Assembly (NCBI GenBank): GCA_964630925.1
Contig: CAZVZK010000042.1
Coordinates: forward strand, 1 to 64,000
DNA: 64,000 bases
Origin: RGDT01 sp964630925
GTDB taxonomy: Bacteria > Planctomycetota > Planctomycetia > Gemmatales > Gemmataceae
Direction of reading: 5' to 3'
Positions 7,186-15,419 of the stretch are shown one piece after another; position 1 is the first letter of the stretch; the number at the start of each line of letters is the position of its first letter. Made by a program: the position numbers and the translations under genes. Under the pieces are notes generated by a model. It did no database searches and was not told the DNA's origin. It saw nothing but the letters and a program-made list of their open reading frames with translations.

Positions 7186-8634
7186 TCAAGCCAGGACACC
7201 CTTGACGATCTTGCCGTGTACGTCGGTCAGGCGGTAGTCGCGGCCGGCGTGGCGGTACGTCAAGCGCTCGTGGTCGAAGCCGAGGAGGTGCAGGATGGTG
7301 GCGTGGAAGTCGTGGACGTGGACCTCCTTCTCGGCGACCTTCGCGCCGATCTCGTCGGTCGCGCCGTAGGCGATGCCGCCCTTGACGCCGGCGCCGGCCA
7401 GCCACGAGGAGAAGCAGGCGCCGTGGTGGCCCCGGCCCGTCTTGCCGTCGGTGCCGGGGGTGCGGCCGAACTCGGTGGTCCAGACGACGAGGGTGTCGTC
7501 GAGCAGGCCGCGCTGCTTCAGGTCGGTGAGCAGGCCGGCGATGGGCCTGTCGATGGCGCGGGCGAGGGGCTCGTGGGCCTTGATGTTGTCGTGCTGGTCC
7601 CAGTTGTTCGACGCGCCGCGGTCGATCAATTCGACGAAGCGGACTCCCTTCTCGATGAGGCGGCGGGCGACGAGGCACTGCCAGCCGTAGCCCTCGGTGT
7701 CGCCCCGCTTCATGCCGTACAAAGCGAAGGTGGAATCCTTTTCCTTCGACAGGTCGAAGACCTCGGGGGCCTCGGCCTGCATGCGGTAGGCGGTCTCGAA
7801 GGAGCGGATGCGGGCGGCGAGGGCGGCGTCGCCCTTGCGTTTCTCGAGGTGTTTGCGGCCGAGGGCGGCGGCGAAGCCCAATTCCAGCTCCTGGGTGTCG
7901 GGGGCGTCCTTGCGTGAGAGGTTGGCGATGGGCTCCTTGCCGGGGAGGACGCGGGCGCCCTGGTGGTGGGCGGGGAGGAAGTCGTTGGCCCAGACGAGGG
8001 AGCCGGCGTAGGGGAGGTACGGGGCGATGACGACGTAGCTGGGCAGGTTCTGGTTGACGGTGCCGAGGCCGTGGCTGACCCAGGAGCCGAGGGAGGGGCG
8101 GGCGAAGAAGAAGGAGCCGGTGTGGATGGCGAGGGTGGCCTGGTAGTGCTCGTTGTCGTCGGTCTTCATCGAGCGGATGAGGGCGATGTCGTCCATCCTG
8201 TCGCGGATGTGCGGGAAGAGGTCGCTGACCATCGTGCCGCACCTGCCGCCGGGCTTGAAGGCCCACTGGGAGCGGAGGAGGGGGCGTTTCTGGTCGCTGA
8301 GGCCGCCGCCGACGCCGGTGTCCTTGCCGTCGGCCTTGATGACGCGGTCCTTGGGGTCGAACGTGTCGAGGTGCGACACGCCGCCGGTGCTGAACAGGAA
8401 GATGACGCGCCTGGCCTTCGCGGGGAAGTGGGGCTTCCTGGGGGCGAGAGGGTCGGAGGCGTCGGCGGCACCGGGGGTCTGGGGGCGTCTCGCCCCCAGC
8501 TCGCGGCGGGTCTGGGGGCGTCTCGCCCCCAGCTCGATTGGGGGCGCCGCGCCCATCAGGTCGGAGAGGATGGCCGGCAGGATGAGGGAGCCGCCGACGA
8601 GGGAGCGGAGGGCGGCACGGCGCGAGGGGTGCAT
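7186..8634 (-). CDS. DUF1501 family protein
   Basis: The 482-residue product is a DUF1501 (sulfatase-like alkaline-phosphatase superfamily) protein, one of the hallmark expanded families of planctomycetes. Visible features are a twin-arginine-like start (MHPSRRAALRSLVGGSLIL), RRVIFLFSTGGVSHLDTFDPK, the GWQCLVARRLIEKGVRFVEL block and TLVVWTTEFGRTPG, followed by GHHG and the C-terminal LTDVHGKIVKGVLA. Members usually pair with a DUF1549/DUF1553 cytochrome gene, which is absent here. The start at 8634 matches the family; the frame runs on upstream into a repeat. Between signal and domain there is an 11-residue tandem (ELGARRPQTRR, ELGARRPQTPG) coded by a palindromic 33-bp repeat. Confidence 0.88.
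   Translation of the reverse strand: MHPSRRAALRSLVGGSLILPAILSDLMGAAPPIELGARRPQTRRELGARRPQTPGAADASDPLAPRKPHFPAKARRVIFLFSTGGVSHLDTFDPKDRVIKADGKDTGVGGGLSDQKRPLLRSQWAFKPGGRCGTMVSDLFPHIRDRMDDIALIRSMKTDDNEHYQATLAIHTGSFFFARPSLGSWVSHGLGTVNQNLPSYVVIAPYLPYAGSLVWANDFLPAHHQGARVLPGKEPIANLSRKDAPDTQELELGFAAALGRKHLEKRKGDAALAARIRSFETAYRMQAEAPEVFDLSKEKDSTFALYGMKRGDTEGYGWQCLVARRLIEKGVRFVELIDRGASNNWDQHDNIKAHEPLARAIDRPIAGLLTDLKQRGLLDDTLVVWTTEFGRTPGTDGKTGRGHHGACFSSWLAGAGVKGGIAYGATDEIGAKVAEKEVHVHDFHATILHLLGFDHERLTYRHAGRDYRLTDVHGKIVKGVLA
8479..8532. repeat. Two in-frame palindromes CTGGGGGCGTCTCGCCCCCAG
   Basis: The 21-bp perfect palindrome-with-loop occurs at 8479-8499 and 8512-8532, giving a 33-bp tandem period inside the DUF1501 gene. 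It encodes the 11-residue repeat ELGARRPQTRR / ELGARRPQTPG between the export signal and the first domain block, a place that tolerates insertions. Confidence 0.7.
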
Positions 8635-8731
8635 GGGGCCTCCGACGGTGAGGGGTGAGGGTATTGTACTCAAATCAAGGCAGGAGGGGGGCGGCTGAAT
8701 CCAGCCGCGGTCCGGAGAACCCGAGGCGTTC

Positions 8732-8950
8732 CCGTTCAGCCGGGGGTGGGAATTAGACGGAAGTAGACGGTGGTGGAGGCCGTGGAGGGGCGGATTGCAT
8801 TGCATTGCACCCCCCCCAGGCACCCCCCTGCAATGCAAATCCTCGGCTGAATTTGCATTTCACGGCGAGTGGTCAGGCCACCCACTCCCGTGCCGTGGCC
8901 GCCCTCCACGTCTCATTTTGTCTAACCCCACAGGTCGGGTGAACGGTTAC
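8732..8950 (-). repeat. MITE-like palindromic repeat, copy B
   Basis: This copy is inverted relative to copies A and C. On the minus strand it reads from GTAACCGTTCAC, through TTAGACAAAATGAGAC, the octamers (8833-8840 and 8851-8858), the G-rich tract with three TGCAA units (TGCAATGCAATGCAAT), to GTCTACTTCCGTCTAATT and CTGAACGGG. It lies upstream of the DUF1501 gene start and also upstream of the plus-strand Gly-rich gene, in their shared divergent region. The rest of the 8635-9101 gap holds only the promoter of the latter gene. Confidence 0.75.
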
Positions 8951-9020
8951 CCCGAGGCATTGTCTCTTCGAGCGTGTTCGCTCACAAGATGACAAATGTT
9001 GGCGGATTTGGAAAAATAGG

Positions 9021-9049
9021 TTGCCCAGGCAAGATCGGGGTCATAGATA
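9021..9049 (+). promoter_or_regulatory. Candidate sigma-70-type promoter of the Gly-rich gene
   Basis: TTGCCC (9021-9026) and TAGATA (9044-9049) are 17 bases apart in a locally AT-richer stretch, about 50 bases before the start codon. Fit to consensus is partial in both boxes. Confidence 0.4.
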
Positions 9050-9101
9050 AACTTTACCGAGTAACGAAGTTCCGTCGCCCTCTTCTCAAAGGAGTGTCGT
9101 G

Positions 9102-9458
9102 ATGCTGAGGATTCTGACCGTGGGCCTGTGGGCGATGGTGGCCGTCCTCCTGTTCAGCGGTGACGCCAGCGCGTTCGGCAAGCGCCGTTCGTCTTGCAAC
9201 ACCGCCAGCTCGTGCGGCGCCTCGTATGGCGGCTGCGGCGCCGCCTATGGTGGCTCTGCCGCCGTGTCCGGCGGCTGCGGCGCCGCCTACGGTGGCTCTG
9301 GCGCCGTGTACGGTGGCGCCGGCTACGGCGGCTACGGCTACGGCGCCGGCGGCTACGGCGCCGGCTACGGTTACAACCCGGGCGGCCTCGGCGGGCCGCG
9401 GTCCGGGCTGGGCGTGCGGCCCGGCGCGGGTTTTGGCGGCGCCGGCCTGAGGCGCTGA
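9102..9458 (+). CDS. Secreted Gly/Tyr/Ala-rich low-complexity protein
   Basis: The 118-residue product has a clear signal peptide (MLRILTVGLWAMVAVLLFSGDASA) followed by GKRRSS and a low-complexity tail built of GGCGAAYGGSGAVYGG and GYGGYGYGAGGYGAGYGY units with a few cysteines. Tails like this are seen in small exported proteins that may be surface-associated. AAAGGAG ends 7 bases before ATG 9102; a GTG overlapping one codon earlier is possible. The gene has its own promoter-like sequence and a strong terminator at 9500-9531, so it is probably monocistronic and well expressed. Confidence 0.75.
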   Translation: MLRILTVGLWAMVAVLLFSGDASAFGKRRSSCNTASSCGASYGGCGAAYGGSAAVSGGCGAAYGGSGAVYGGAGYGGYGYGAGGYGAGYGYNPGGLGGPRSGLGVRPGAGFGGAGLRR

Positions 9459-9499
9459 GCGTCAAAGGGCACCTTGCCGGGCTGATCCGTGATCGCAAC

Positions 9500-9540
9500 G
9501 CCGAGCCGACGTCCTTGGGCGTCGGCTCGGCCCACTTCAA
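9500..9540 (+). terminator. Terminator hairpin after the Gly-rich gene
   Basis: A perfect 12-bp stem (9500-9511 with 9520-9531) has an 8-base loop. It is 42 bases past the stop at 9458. The following bases are CCACTTC, so the T-run is weak. Nothing else is seen in the 230-base convergent gap. Confidence 0.55.
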
Positions 9541-9690
9541 CCGGCGCCTCCGTTCCGTCCGGCGTCTCGACCCCCCCCGGCGCAGCCCGACCCATCGGTT
9601 CCCTACCCAGATCAGCCCGCTCGTCGGTGGGCAGACCTCCGAGCGTTGCCAGGATCCGCGTGACCGTCTCACCCAGGCGACTCGCCGGCC

Positions 9691-11895
9691 TCAACCTTCC
9701 CCCATCGTCACCCCCAACTCGGCCAGCCGCGTGATCAGTGCCTCGCGGTCCTCCTCGCGCACCGCCAGCGCCGTCGGGCCCAGACGCTCCGCGATCAGCT
9801 CGCGCGTCGCCGGCCACTGCATCAGGCCGTCCGCCGAAACCTCGCTCTCCGCGTGCAGCACGAGGTGATGCGCCAGGCGCGGCGGAGCCGCCTGCGGCGC
9901 CGTCAACAACAGCCGCGCCGCCGGCGGGGCCTCGCCGCCCGTCCTCTGCAGGAACCACGTCTCCAGCGCCGCCAGGCCCCAGCCGCCCGACCGCGCCCGC
10001 GCCATCGACGCCGGCGTCAGCCGGTACTGCTTCCGGCCGCCGGCCGGCGGCCCCGCGGCGTCGGCGAACCGCGACAGCTCCGTCTCCAGCAGCAGGTCCG
10101 AGAGCGACAGGTCCACCGTCAGCGTCACCCCGTCGCCCTCCGCCGTCACGCACCGTTGGGGCGGGAGGGCGTAGTCGCGCGTCCCCGTCAGGCGGAAGTG
10201 CTTGAAGTCGATCTGCTCCTCGCTCGGCACCACGACGACGGTGTCCGAGACGCGCGTCCCCGTCAGCCCGCGGGCCAGCGCCTCGTCCAGCTCCTTCGCC
10301 GTCGCGAACTCGAGAAGCGCCGCCGCCGGGTAGATCGTGATCCGGTCACGCTTCGCCGACCACGTCCGCAGCGAGTCCACGACCGCCTGCGGCGTGGGCC
10401 GCGTCCCGTGCTTGTCGAGCGCCTGACACAGGGTGTCGAAGGTCTCGCCGGCCTCGAGGGCGCGGTACACCGTCTCCGGCCCGAGTTGGAGCGTGCAGGC
10501 CGCCCCGAGCGTCTTCCAGGCCGCCATGCGGGTCAGGCGTCCGATCAGCCCCGGCGTCAGGCCCTGGCGGAAGGCGATGATCTCCAGATTCGGCTGCACC
10601 GTCAGCGTCTTCGGGAACGCCGGCACCGGCGGCGGCTCCTCGCCCCCGGCCAGGAGCCAGCGGCCCACCGGCGACAGGCGCACCAGCCACGCCCCCTCGC
10701 TGCCCTGGGGGGGAGCCTTCGGCCCGTCCCCCCCCGCCCCCAGCCCTCCTCTGGGGGGGAGGCCTTCGGCCCGCTCCCCCCCCGCCCCCCCCTGATCCTT
10801 CGTCACCTGCACGAGCTTCAACGGGTAGCAGACGCCGAGGAGGAACGCCTCGGGCCAGGGGCGCTTCTGCGACGGGCGCAGCGACTCGCTCTGCCAGTAA
10901 GGGTGATGCTCCAGGAGCCAGTCCTGTAGCGTCGAGGGACGCAGCCACGCCCCCGCCGGCTGTCGCGCCAGCAGCATCAGGGCCAGCAGGCACGCCGACG
11001 GGAACGGGTTGCCCGGCACCGGCTCGCCGCCCTTCCAGCCGTCCAGGGGCTGCCACGAACGCAGGCGGAACAGGTGCGGCAGCAGGCCCGCCACGGCGTC
11101 GGCGACGTTCTCGCCCCAGTCCTCCGGCAGCCGGCCCGCCAGCAGCTCGCCGTCACCGGCCACCAGCACGCCGGCCTGCTCCGCCCACTCCAGCAGCATG
11201 AAGCCGAGGTCCGGGGCGTCGGCCAACTTGTCCGCGGGAGCGGTGTTGAGCAGCGTGTCCTGCTCGATGCGGTCCACGTCGCGCTTGAACAGCCCGCCCT
11301 GCTGCGTCCGCCGCAGCGGCGCCTCGGAGACGCGCTGCCACACCGCCCCGAGCCGCAGCAGCCACTCCAGCCCGTCGGCCTCCAATGTCGCCGCCCCCAG
11401 GCCCGGCATCTCGGCCGGCATCTCGTCCAATTCGAGATCGACGTGGGCGAGGCGCGAGGCGATTTGCGGGAGCGTGAACAGGTTCAGCCCCGCCCCGCCC
11501 GCCGTCGCCAGCCACTGCTCGAATGTGCCGAGTTTGCCGGACATGGTGGACAGGTCGGGGAACAGGACGCCGGCGTCGAGCAGCTCCATCACGGCGGCGA
11601 GGCCGTCCTTGTGGCCCAGCGCCATGAGCATCTCGACGGCGGCGCCGAGCGGCCAATCCATCTGCCGGCTGCGTCCGATCAGCGACAGCAGGCGCTGGCC
11701 GGCGGGGGGCAATTCCGCCAATCGGCGGTCGAGGACCGGGGGGTTGTCGATGGCCTCCTGCGCCTTGACGATCAGCTCGTCGGCGGGCCACTGGTTGCGC
11801 GGCCTGGCGAGCCGGGCCGCCACCTTGCGGAGGAGCGGCTCGGAGTAGCGGGCCAGGGTGGCGGCGAGGCGTTGTGGTGTTGTCACGCTGTTCAT
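9691..11895 (-). CDS. Helicase-associated protein with XPB/Ssl2 N-terminal-like domain
   Basis: The 734-residue protein resembles the bacterial helicase-associated family (PF13625-type) that lies beside XPB helicases. A conserved block starts near residue 440 (FPKTLTVQPNLEIIAFRQGLTPGLIGRLTRMA) and continues through DTVVVVPSEEQIDFKHFRL; the first 400 residues are helical and resemble a winged-helix-rich N-terminal half. It lacks Walker motifs, so it should act with the XPB helicase encoded two genes upstream. ATG 11895 overlaps the TGA of the preceding 98-aa gene (ATGA). Two G-run/CCTTCGG hairpin repeats are inserted in frame (10707-10792) and code for the low-complexity loop GGAGGERAEGLPPRGGLGAG. 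Confidence 0.75.
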   Translation of the reverse strand: MNSVTTPQRLAATLARYSEPLLRKVAARLARPRNQWPADELIVKAQEAIDNPPVLDRRLAELPPAGQRLLSLIGRSRQMDWPLGAAVEMLMALGHKDGLAAVMELLDAGVLFPDLSTMSGKLGTFEQWLATAGGAGLNLFTLPQIASRLAHVDLELDEMPAEMPGLGAATLEADGLEWLLRLGAVWQRVSEAPLRRTQQGGLFKRDVDRIEQDTLLNTAPADKLADAPDLGFMLLEWAEQAGVLVAGDGELLAGRLPEDWGENVADAVAGLLPHLFRLRSWQPLDGWKGGEPVPGNPFPSACLLALMLLARQPAGAWLRPSTLQDWLLEHHPYWQSESLRPSQKRPWPEAFLLGVCYPLKLVQVTKDQGGAGGERAEGLPPRGGLGAGGDGPKAPPQGSEGAWLVRLSPVGRWLLAGGEEPPPVPAFPKTLTVQPNLEIIAFRQGLTPGLIGRLTRMAAWKTLGAACTLQLGPETVYRALEAGETFDTLCQALDKHGTRPTPQAVVDSLRTWSAKRDRITIYPAAALLEFATAKELDEALARGLTGTRVSDTVVVVPSEEQIDFKHFRLTGTRDYALPPQRCVTAEGDGVTLTVDLSLSDLLLETELSRFADAAGPPAGGRKQYRLTPASMARARSGGWGLAALETWFLQRTGGEAPPAARLLLTAPQAAPPRLAHHLVLHAESEVSADGLMQWPATRELIAERLGPTALAVREEDREALITRLAELGVTMGEG
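10707..10792. repeat. Two G-run / CCTTCGG / C-run hairpins inside the XPB-associated gene
   Basis: GGGGGGGAGCCTTCGGCCCGTCCCCCCCC (10707-10735) is followed 46 bases later by the related GGGGGGGAGGCCTTCGGCCCGC and C-run (10753-10792). Each folds into a G:C hairpin capped near CTTCGG. Both are in frame in the host gene and encode Gly/Pro/Ala-rich sequence; a third copy is at 11897-11933. Confidence 0.65.
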
Positions 11896-12188
11896 TGGGG
11901 GGGGCCTTCGGCCTTTTCCCCCCGCGCCCCCCCGGCCGCCGGGGGCTTGCCGGCCACCTGCGGCGTGTGGCCCATCTTCTGCAATTCCGAGAGGACGGCC
12001 TCGGCCCTGCCGGGGCGGATGAGCAGGATGCGGTCGGTCAGCCGCCCGACCACGTCCTGCCCCAGCTTCTTGCGGGCGAGCAGCTCCTCGGCCAACACGG
12101 CGTCCTCCGTCTGCACGAGGCAGACACGTTTGTGCAGCTTGACCGGGATGCGCCCTCCGGGCGTGCCTCGCGTGTCGTGCATGGTCAC
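11892..12188 (-). CDS. 98-aa protein between XPB helicase and its partner
   Basis: This small protein is translationally coupled at both ends: its GTG start (12188-12186) overlaps the helicase TGA (GTGA), and its own TGA overlaps the next ATG (ATGA). The core RVCLVQTEDAVLAEELLARKKLGQDVVGRLTDRILLIRPGRAEAVLSELQKMGHTPQV looks like a compact alpha/beta fold. I do not recognise the family. The last 17 residues (PAAGGARGEKAEGPPQ) are coded by the hairpin repeat at 11897-11933 and are probably an insertion-derived tail. The tight coupling suggests a stoichiometric subunit of an XPB complex. Confidence 0.7.
   Translation of the reverse strand: MTMHDTRGTPGGRIPVKLHKRVCLVQTEDAVLAEELLARKKLGQDVVGRLTDRILLIRPGRAEAVLSELQKMGHTPQVAGKPPAAGGARGEKAEGPPQ
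11897..11933. repeat. G-run / CCTTCGG / C-run hairpin at a gene junction
   Basis: GGGGGGGGCCTTCGGCC, then TTTT and a C-run, is a third copy of the hairpin found at 10707-10792. It forms the 3' end of the 98-aa gene and sits immediately upstream of the next start codon, so it also occupies the ribosome-binding region of the XPB-associated gene. Confidence 0.55.
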
Positions 12189-13921
12189 GCGGCCCCGCTG
12201 GTCTGCTCGATCAATTCCGCCCCGTCGGCAATCTGGTAGCTGTACCCCTGCTCGGTGAGGAAGAGCTGCCGGTGGTGGGCGAAGTCCTGCTCGCGGGTGT
12301 CGCGCGTCACCAGGGTGTAGAAGTGCGCCACCTCGCCGTGCACCTTGGGCCGCAGGATGCGCCCCAGACGCTGGGCCTCCTCCTGGCGCGAGCCGAACGT
12401 CCCCGACACCTGGATCAGGACGTTGGCATCCGGCAGGTCGAGGGCGAAATTGCCGACCTTCGACAGGATGATGTGCCGCACCTCGCCGGTGCGGAACATG
12501 CGGTACAGCTCCTCACGCTCGGTGTTCGGCGTCTGCCCCGTGATGAGCGGGATGTCGAACCTCCGGGCGATCTGCCGTAGCTGGCTCAGGTACTGCCCGA
12601 TGATGAGGACGCGGGAGTCGGAGTAGCGCCGCAGCAGGGCGGAGACCACGTCGTCCTTGGCCGGGTTCTCGCTGGCGATGCGGAACTTGTCGCGCCACTC
12701 GGCCACCGCGTACTCCATGCGCAGGTGGTCGTTGGGCAGGCCGACGCGGACCTCGGAGCACGTCGCCTCGGCGATCCACCCGCGCTGCTCCAGCTCGCGC
12801 CAGGGCACGTCGAACTTCTTGGGGCCGATGAGGGTGAACACGTCGGCCTCGCGCCCGTCCTCGCGGACGAGGGTGGCCGTCAGCCCCAGCCGGCGGCGGG
12901 CCTGGATCTGGGCGGTGACGCGGAAGACGGGTGCGGGGAGGAGGTGGACCTCGTCGTAGATGATGAGGCCCCAGTCCTGCTTGTCGAAGATGTCGAAGTG
13001 CGGGAACTCCTCGGTCTTATCGTTGCGGTGCGACAGGATCTGGTAGGTGGCCAGGGTGACGGGGCCGATCTCCTTGGTCTCGCCGGTGTACTCGGTGACG
13101 AGGTCGTCCGTGAGGTCGGTCTTGTCGAGGATCTCGCGCTTCCACTGCTTGACGGAGGTGATGCCGGTGGTGAGGACGAGCGTCTTGCGCTGCACCATGC
13201 ACATGGCGCTGATGCCGACGATGGTCTTGCCGGCGCCGCAGGGGAGGACGATGACGCCGGAGCCGCCGCGCACGTCGCCGCCGGCGTAGAAGGTCTCGCC
13301 GGCCTGCTTCTGGTAGTCGCGGACGACCCACGGCAGGCCGTGCCGCGTGACCTCGCGGAGGGCCATCGGCTGTGGCTCGCCCTCGGTGTAGCCGGCGAGG
13401 TCCTCGGCGGGGTAGCCGACGCCGATGAGGGCCTGCTTCAGGACGCCGCGGAAGGCGGCGTCGATGAGGAAGGTGTCCTTGCCGAGGCGGTCGCCGAGGA
13501 GCGGCCTGACCTTGGGCTGGCGGGCCAGCTCTTCGAGGAGGGGGATGTCCTTGCAGATCATCCGCAGGGGCGAAGGCCCCTCGATGGCGGGCTCGTCGGG
13601 CGCGGGCTCGTGCTTCTCCAGTTTGACGCGGCCATAGCGGCTGACGATCTCGGTGATGTCGGGGCCGAGGTTGGCCGGCAGCGGGAACTTGGAGAACTTC
13701 GCGAGGACGCTCACCATGTCGGACGCGGACATGCCGGCGGCGGCGGCGTTCCACAGGGAGAGGGGCGAGAGGCGGTAGGTGTGGATGTGCTCGGGGCTCT
13801 TCTCGAGCTCGGCGAAGGGCGCGAGGGCGTCGCGGGCCTCGCCGTACTTGGGGTTATCGACTTCGACCAGGATGGAGCGGTCGCCCTGGACGATGAGGGG
13901 GTTGGACGGGTCATACTGCAT
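12185..13921 (-). CDS. XPB/ERCC3-type DNA helicase
   Basis: The 578-residue protein has every XPB signature: the DRD-like N-terminal region, RDYQKQAGETF (Q-motif region near 201), Walker A LPCGAGKT (226-232), DEVH box (323-326), LTAT (347-350), the RED motif in VREDGREAD (352-360), and motif VI QRLGRILRPK (517-526). XPB is a superfamily-2 3'-5' helicase that opens DNA in repair and transcription; bacterial members are mostly uncharacterised. ATG 13921 is taken because the family begins near this point (MQYDPSNPLIVQGDRSILVEV); the longer frame upstream is not conserved-looking and has poor codon use. It is the first gene of a coupled three-gene operon. Confidence 0.93.
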   Translation of the reverse strand: MQYDPSNPLIVQGDRSILVEVDNPKYGEARDALAPFAELEKSPEHIHTYRLSPLSLWNAAAAGMSASDMVSVLAKFSKFPLPANLGPDITEIVSRYGRVKLEKHEPAPDEPAIEGPSPLRMICKDIPLLEELARQPKVRPLLGDRLGKDTFLIDAAFRGVLKQALIGVGYPAEDLAGYTEGEPQPMALREVTRHGLPWVVRDYQKQAGETFYAGGDVRGGSGVIVLPCGAGKTIVGISAMCMVQRKTLVLTTGITSVKQWKREILDKTDLTDDLVTEYTGETKEIGPVTLATYQILSHRNDKTEEFPHFDIFDKQDWGLIIYDEVHLLPAPVFRVTAQIQARRRLGLTATLVREDGREADVFTLIGPKKFDVPWRELEQRGWIAEATCSEVRVGLPNDHLRMEYAVAEWRDKFRIASENPAKDDVVSALLRRYSDSRVLIIGQYLSQLRQIARRFDIPLITGQTPNTEREELYRMFRTGEVRHIILSKVGNFALDLPDANVLIQVSGTFGSRQEEAQRLGRILRPKVHGEVAHFYTLVTRDTREQDFAHHRQLFLTEQGYSYQIADGAELIEQTSGAA

Positions 13922-14153
13922 GCTGGATCCACTCGCGAGGCCGGGCCAACTCCAAGGGCTGCCTGCCCATCTGGGAGTGTACGGGTTCGGGCGGGTGCGG
14001 GCAACCGCAGATTGCGCCGGGTGACGTGGTGACGGGGCCGACTGGCGGACGAGGCAATCGTCGAGCGTGGGAGGATTGACGAACGGGCCGGCCTCGCGTG
14101 TAACAGCTGGCGGGTGCGTTCTGGGATGCTCGGCGGGGCGAGGCCGTTCGGCC

Positions 14154-14408
14154 ATGCGTATCGTGCTGGTGACGCTCATCTGTCTGCTCGACATGTTCCT
14201 CAAGTTCGCGCTCGGCTTCCTGGTCGTCTACGTGATCTGGCGGCCCTTCAACATCCGCATCGGGGCGGAGTTCGGGCCGGGGTGGGCGCTCGCGGCGGCA
14301 TTCCTCGGGGTTTGCATCAACGGCTTCTTCGAGGGGTGCGACATCATCCTCCTTGGCTGGGCCAAGCGGGTCGCGGGCGCTGAGCCGCCGGACAGGGAAG
14401 CGTCGTAG
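14154..14408 (+). CDS. Small two-helix membrane protein
   Basis: The 84-residue product has two hydrophobic helices, roughly residues 3-27 (IVLVTLICLLDMFLKFALGF) and 46-68 (GWALAAAFLGVCINGFF), and a basic loop between them. No family is recognised. The start MRIVLVT at 14154 follows GCGAGG about 10 bases upstream. It is divergent from the XPB operon. Confidence 0.55.
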   Translation: MRIVLVTLICLLDMFLKFALGFLVVYVIWRPFNIRIGAEFGPGWALAAAFLGVCINGFFEGCDIILLGWAKRVAGAEPPDREAS

Positions 14409-14440
14409 GCGTGCGGGTCCTGTGGATCTGATCCGTGCCG

Positions 14441-15028
14441 TCAACAGAGGCCGGGCAGCTCGCCGCGCAGGCGGCGGGCGTGGTGGCTGGTGGCGACGCC
14501 GGCGGGGAGGGCGTTGCCGCCGGGCGGACGCAGGGCGGCCAGGTCCGGCAGTTCGTCCGGCCAGCCGAACCACGCCGCGAGGTCAACCTCCTTGTCCTTC
14601 CGCGCCCTGCGAATCCGTTCGAGCTGTCGTTGCATCCGCTCTCGCGTCTCAACAAGGCTGGGGCGGTTAAGGTTGAGAGCGGAGATGAGGCGATCCCCTT
14701 CGGGGCTGAGGCCTTCCAGCCGGCCACCTTCCCCGAGGCGTAGGAGCCTCCCATAAGCCACGACACGGACCGGCGACGGTCACGGCCCGGCGGAAGGAGT
14801 TGCAACTGAGGCAGGCGTACACGAGGTTGCCGTAGTCGCGGATGCGATGAGGGGCGAGCGATTGTGGTTCAAGATGATCGACGGAGAATGATGCCTCCCC
14901 GGCCGGGAACCACCGTTCGCGGACGAGGCAGTAGACGCAGCGGAAGGAGAACTCGTCACGCAGCCACGGCTTGTACGACGTGTAATCCGTCTACCCCGAC
15001 GGGCCGTGCCGGCGGGCATGAGGGGCAT
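14441..15028 (-). pseudogene. HNH endonuclease, disrupted by two frameshifts
   Basis: Three frames must be joined to read the family. Around 14960-14800 the minus strand gives YKPWLRDEFSFRCVYC, FSVDHLEPQS and GNLVYACLSCNSFRR, a classic HNH core with the zinc cysteine pairs and the catalytic His. That frame has a TAG just before it and no start codon. The C-terminal part AYGRLLRLGEGGRLEGLSPEG through LRPPGGNALPAGV lies in another frame (14441 to about 14790). The possible N-terminus MPLMPAGTARRGRR (from 15028) is in a third. Frameshifts near 14990 and 14790 would restore one protein of about 190 residues. Sequencing error is possible but two in one gene points to decay. Confidence 0.7.
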
Positions 15029-15061
15029 CTGGATACTCGAAGAGGGCGTGGGCGGGGAGGC

Positions 15062-15361
15062 TCACGTCGCCTGGCCCTCGGCTTCCAATTCGTCGGCCAG
15101 TTTCTCCAGGGCATCGAGCATCGCCGTCGGCGGAGGGAAGAGCTCGTCCCGCCGCCGCTCGAACTCGGACTGGAGGGTGTCCAGCTCTTCTTGCTCCTGG
15201 GGCGAAATCCCACCGCCGAGGTACTTCCGGTCGATCATCTCCATTCGCCGCGCGTTGCGTGCCTCAACCACATCCGGGTCGTCGGCGCGCGGCGGGTCGT
15301 CGCGGCGCGAGTCGCCGCCCTTATCGTCGATGGCGAAGGCCGGCGTCTTTGGCTTGTGCAT
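15062..15361 (-). CDS. Small acidic protein upstream of the HNH gene
   Basis: The 99-residue product starts MHKPKTPAFAIDDKGG and contains RRMEMIDRKYLGGGISPQEQEELDTLQSEFERRRDELFPPPT, a helical, charged segment. Small proteins with an (I/L)SP-EE-EL--LQ motif are frequent directly upstream of HNH genes in planctomycetes, in my recollection, so a partner role is plausible. ATG 15361 has GAGGAGG about 7 bases upstream. The decayed HNH gene begins 33 bases downstream. Confidence 0.6.
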   Translation of the reverse strand: MHKPKTPAFAIDDKGGDSRRDDPPRADDPDVVEARNARRMEMIDRKYLGGGISPQEQEELDTLQSEFERRRDELFPPPTAMLDALEKLADELEAEGQAT

Positions 15362-15419
15362 GCTGCGCCTCCTCGGCTGCCTCCGCCATCCTACCGCCGC
15401 GCCGCGGGCCACGCAACGC

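Noticed and set aside
5608..7917. Long open frame (769 codons) on the plus strand across the GH10-like and DUF1501 genes
   Set aside because: It is antisense to two well-supported genes; the translation is a Gly/Ala/Val/Glu-rich shadow caused by high GC at third codon positions.
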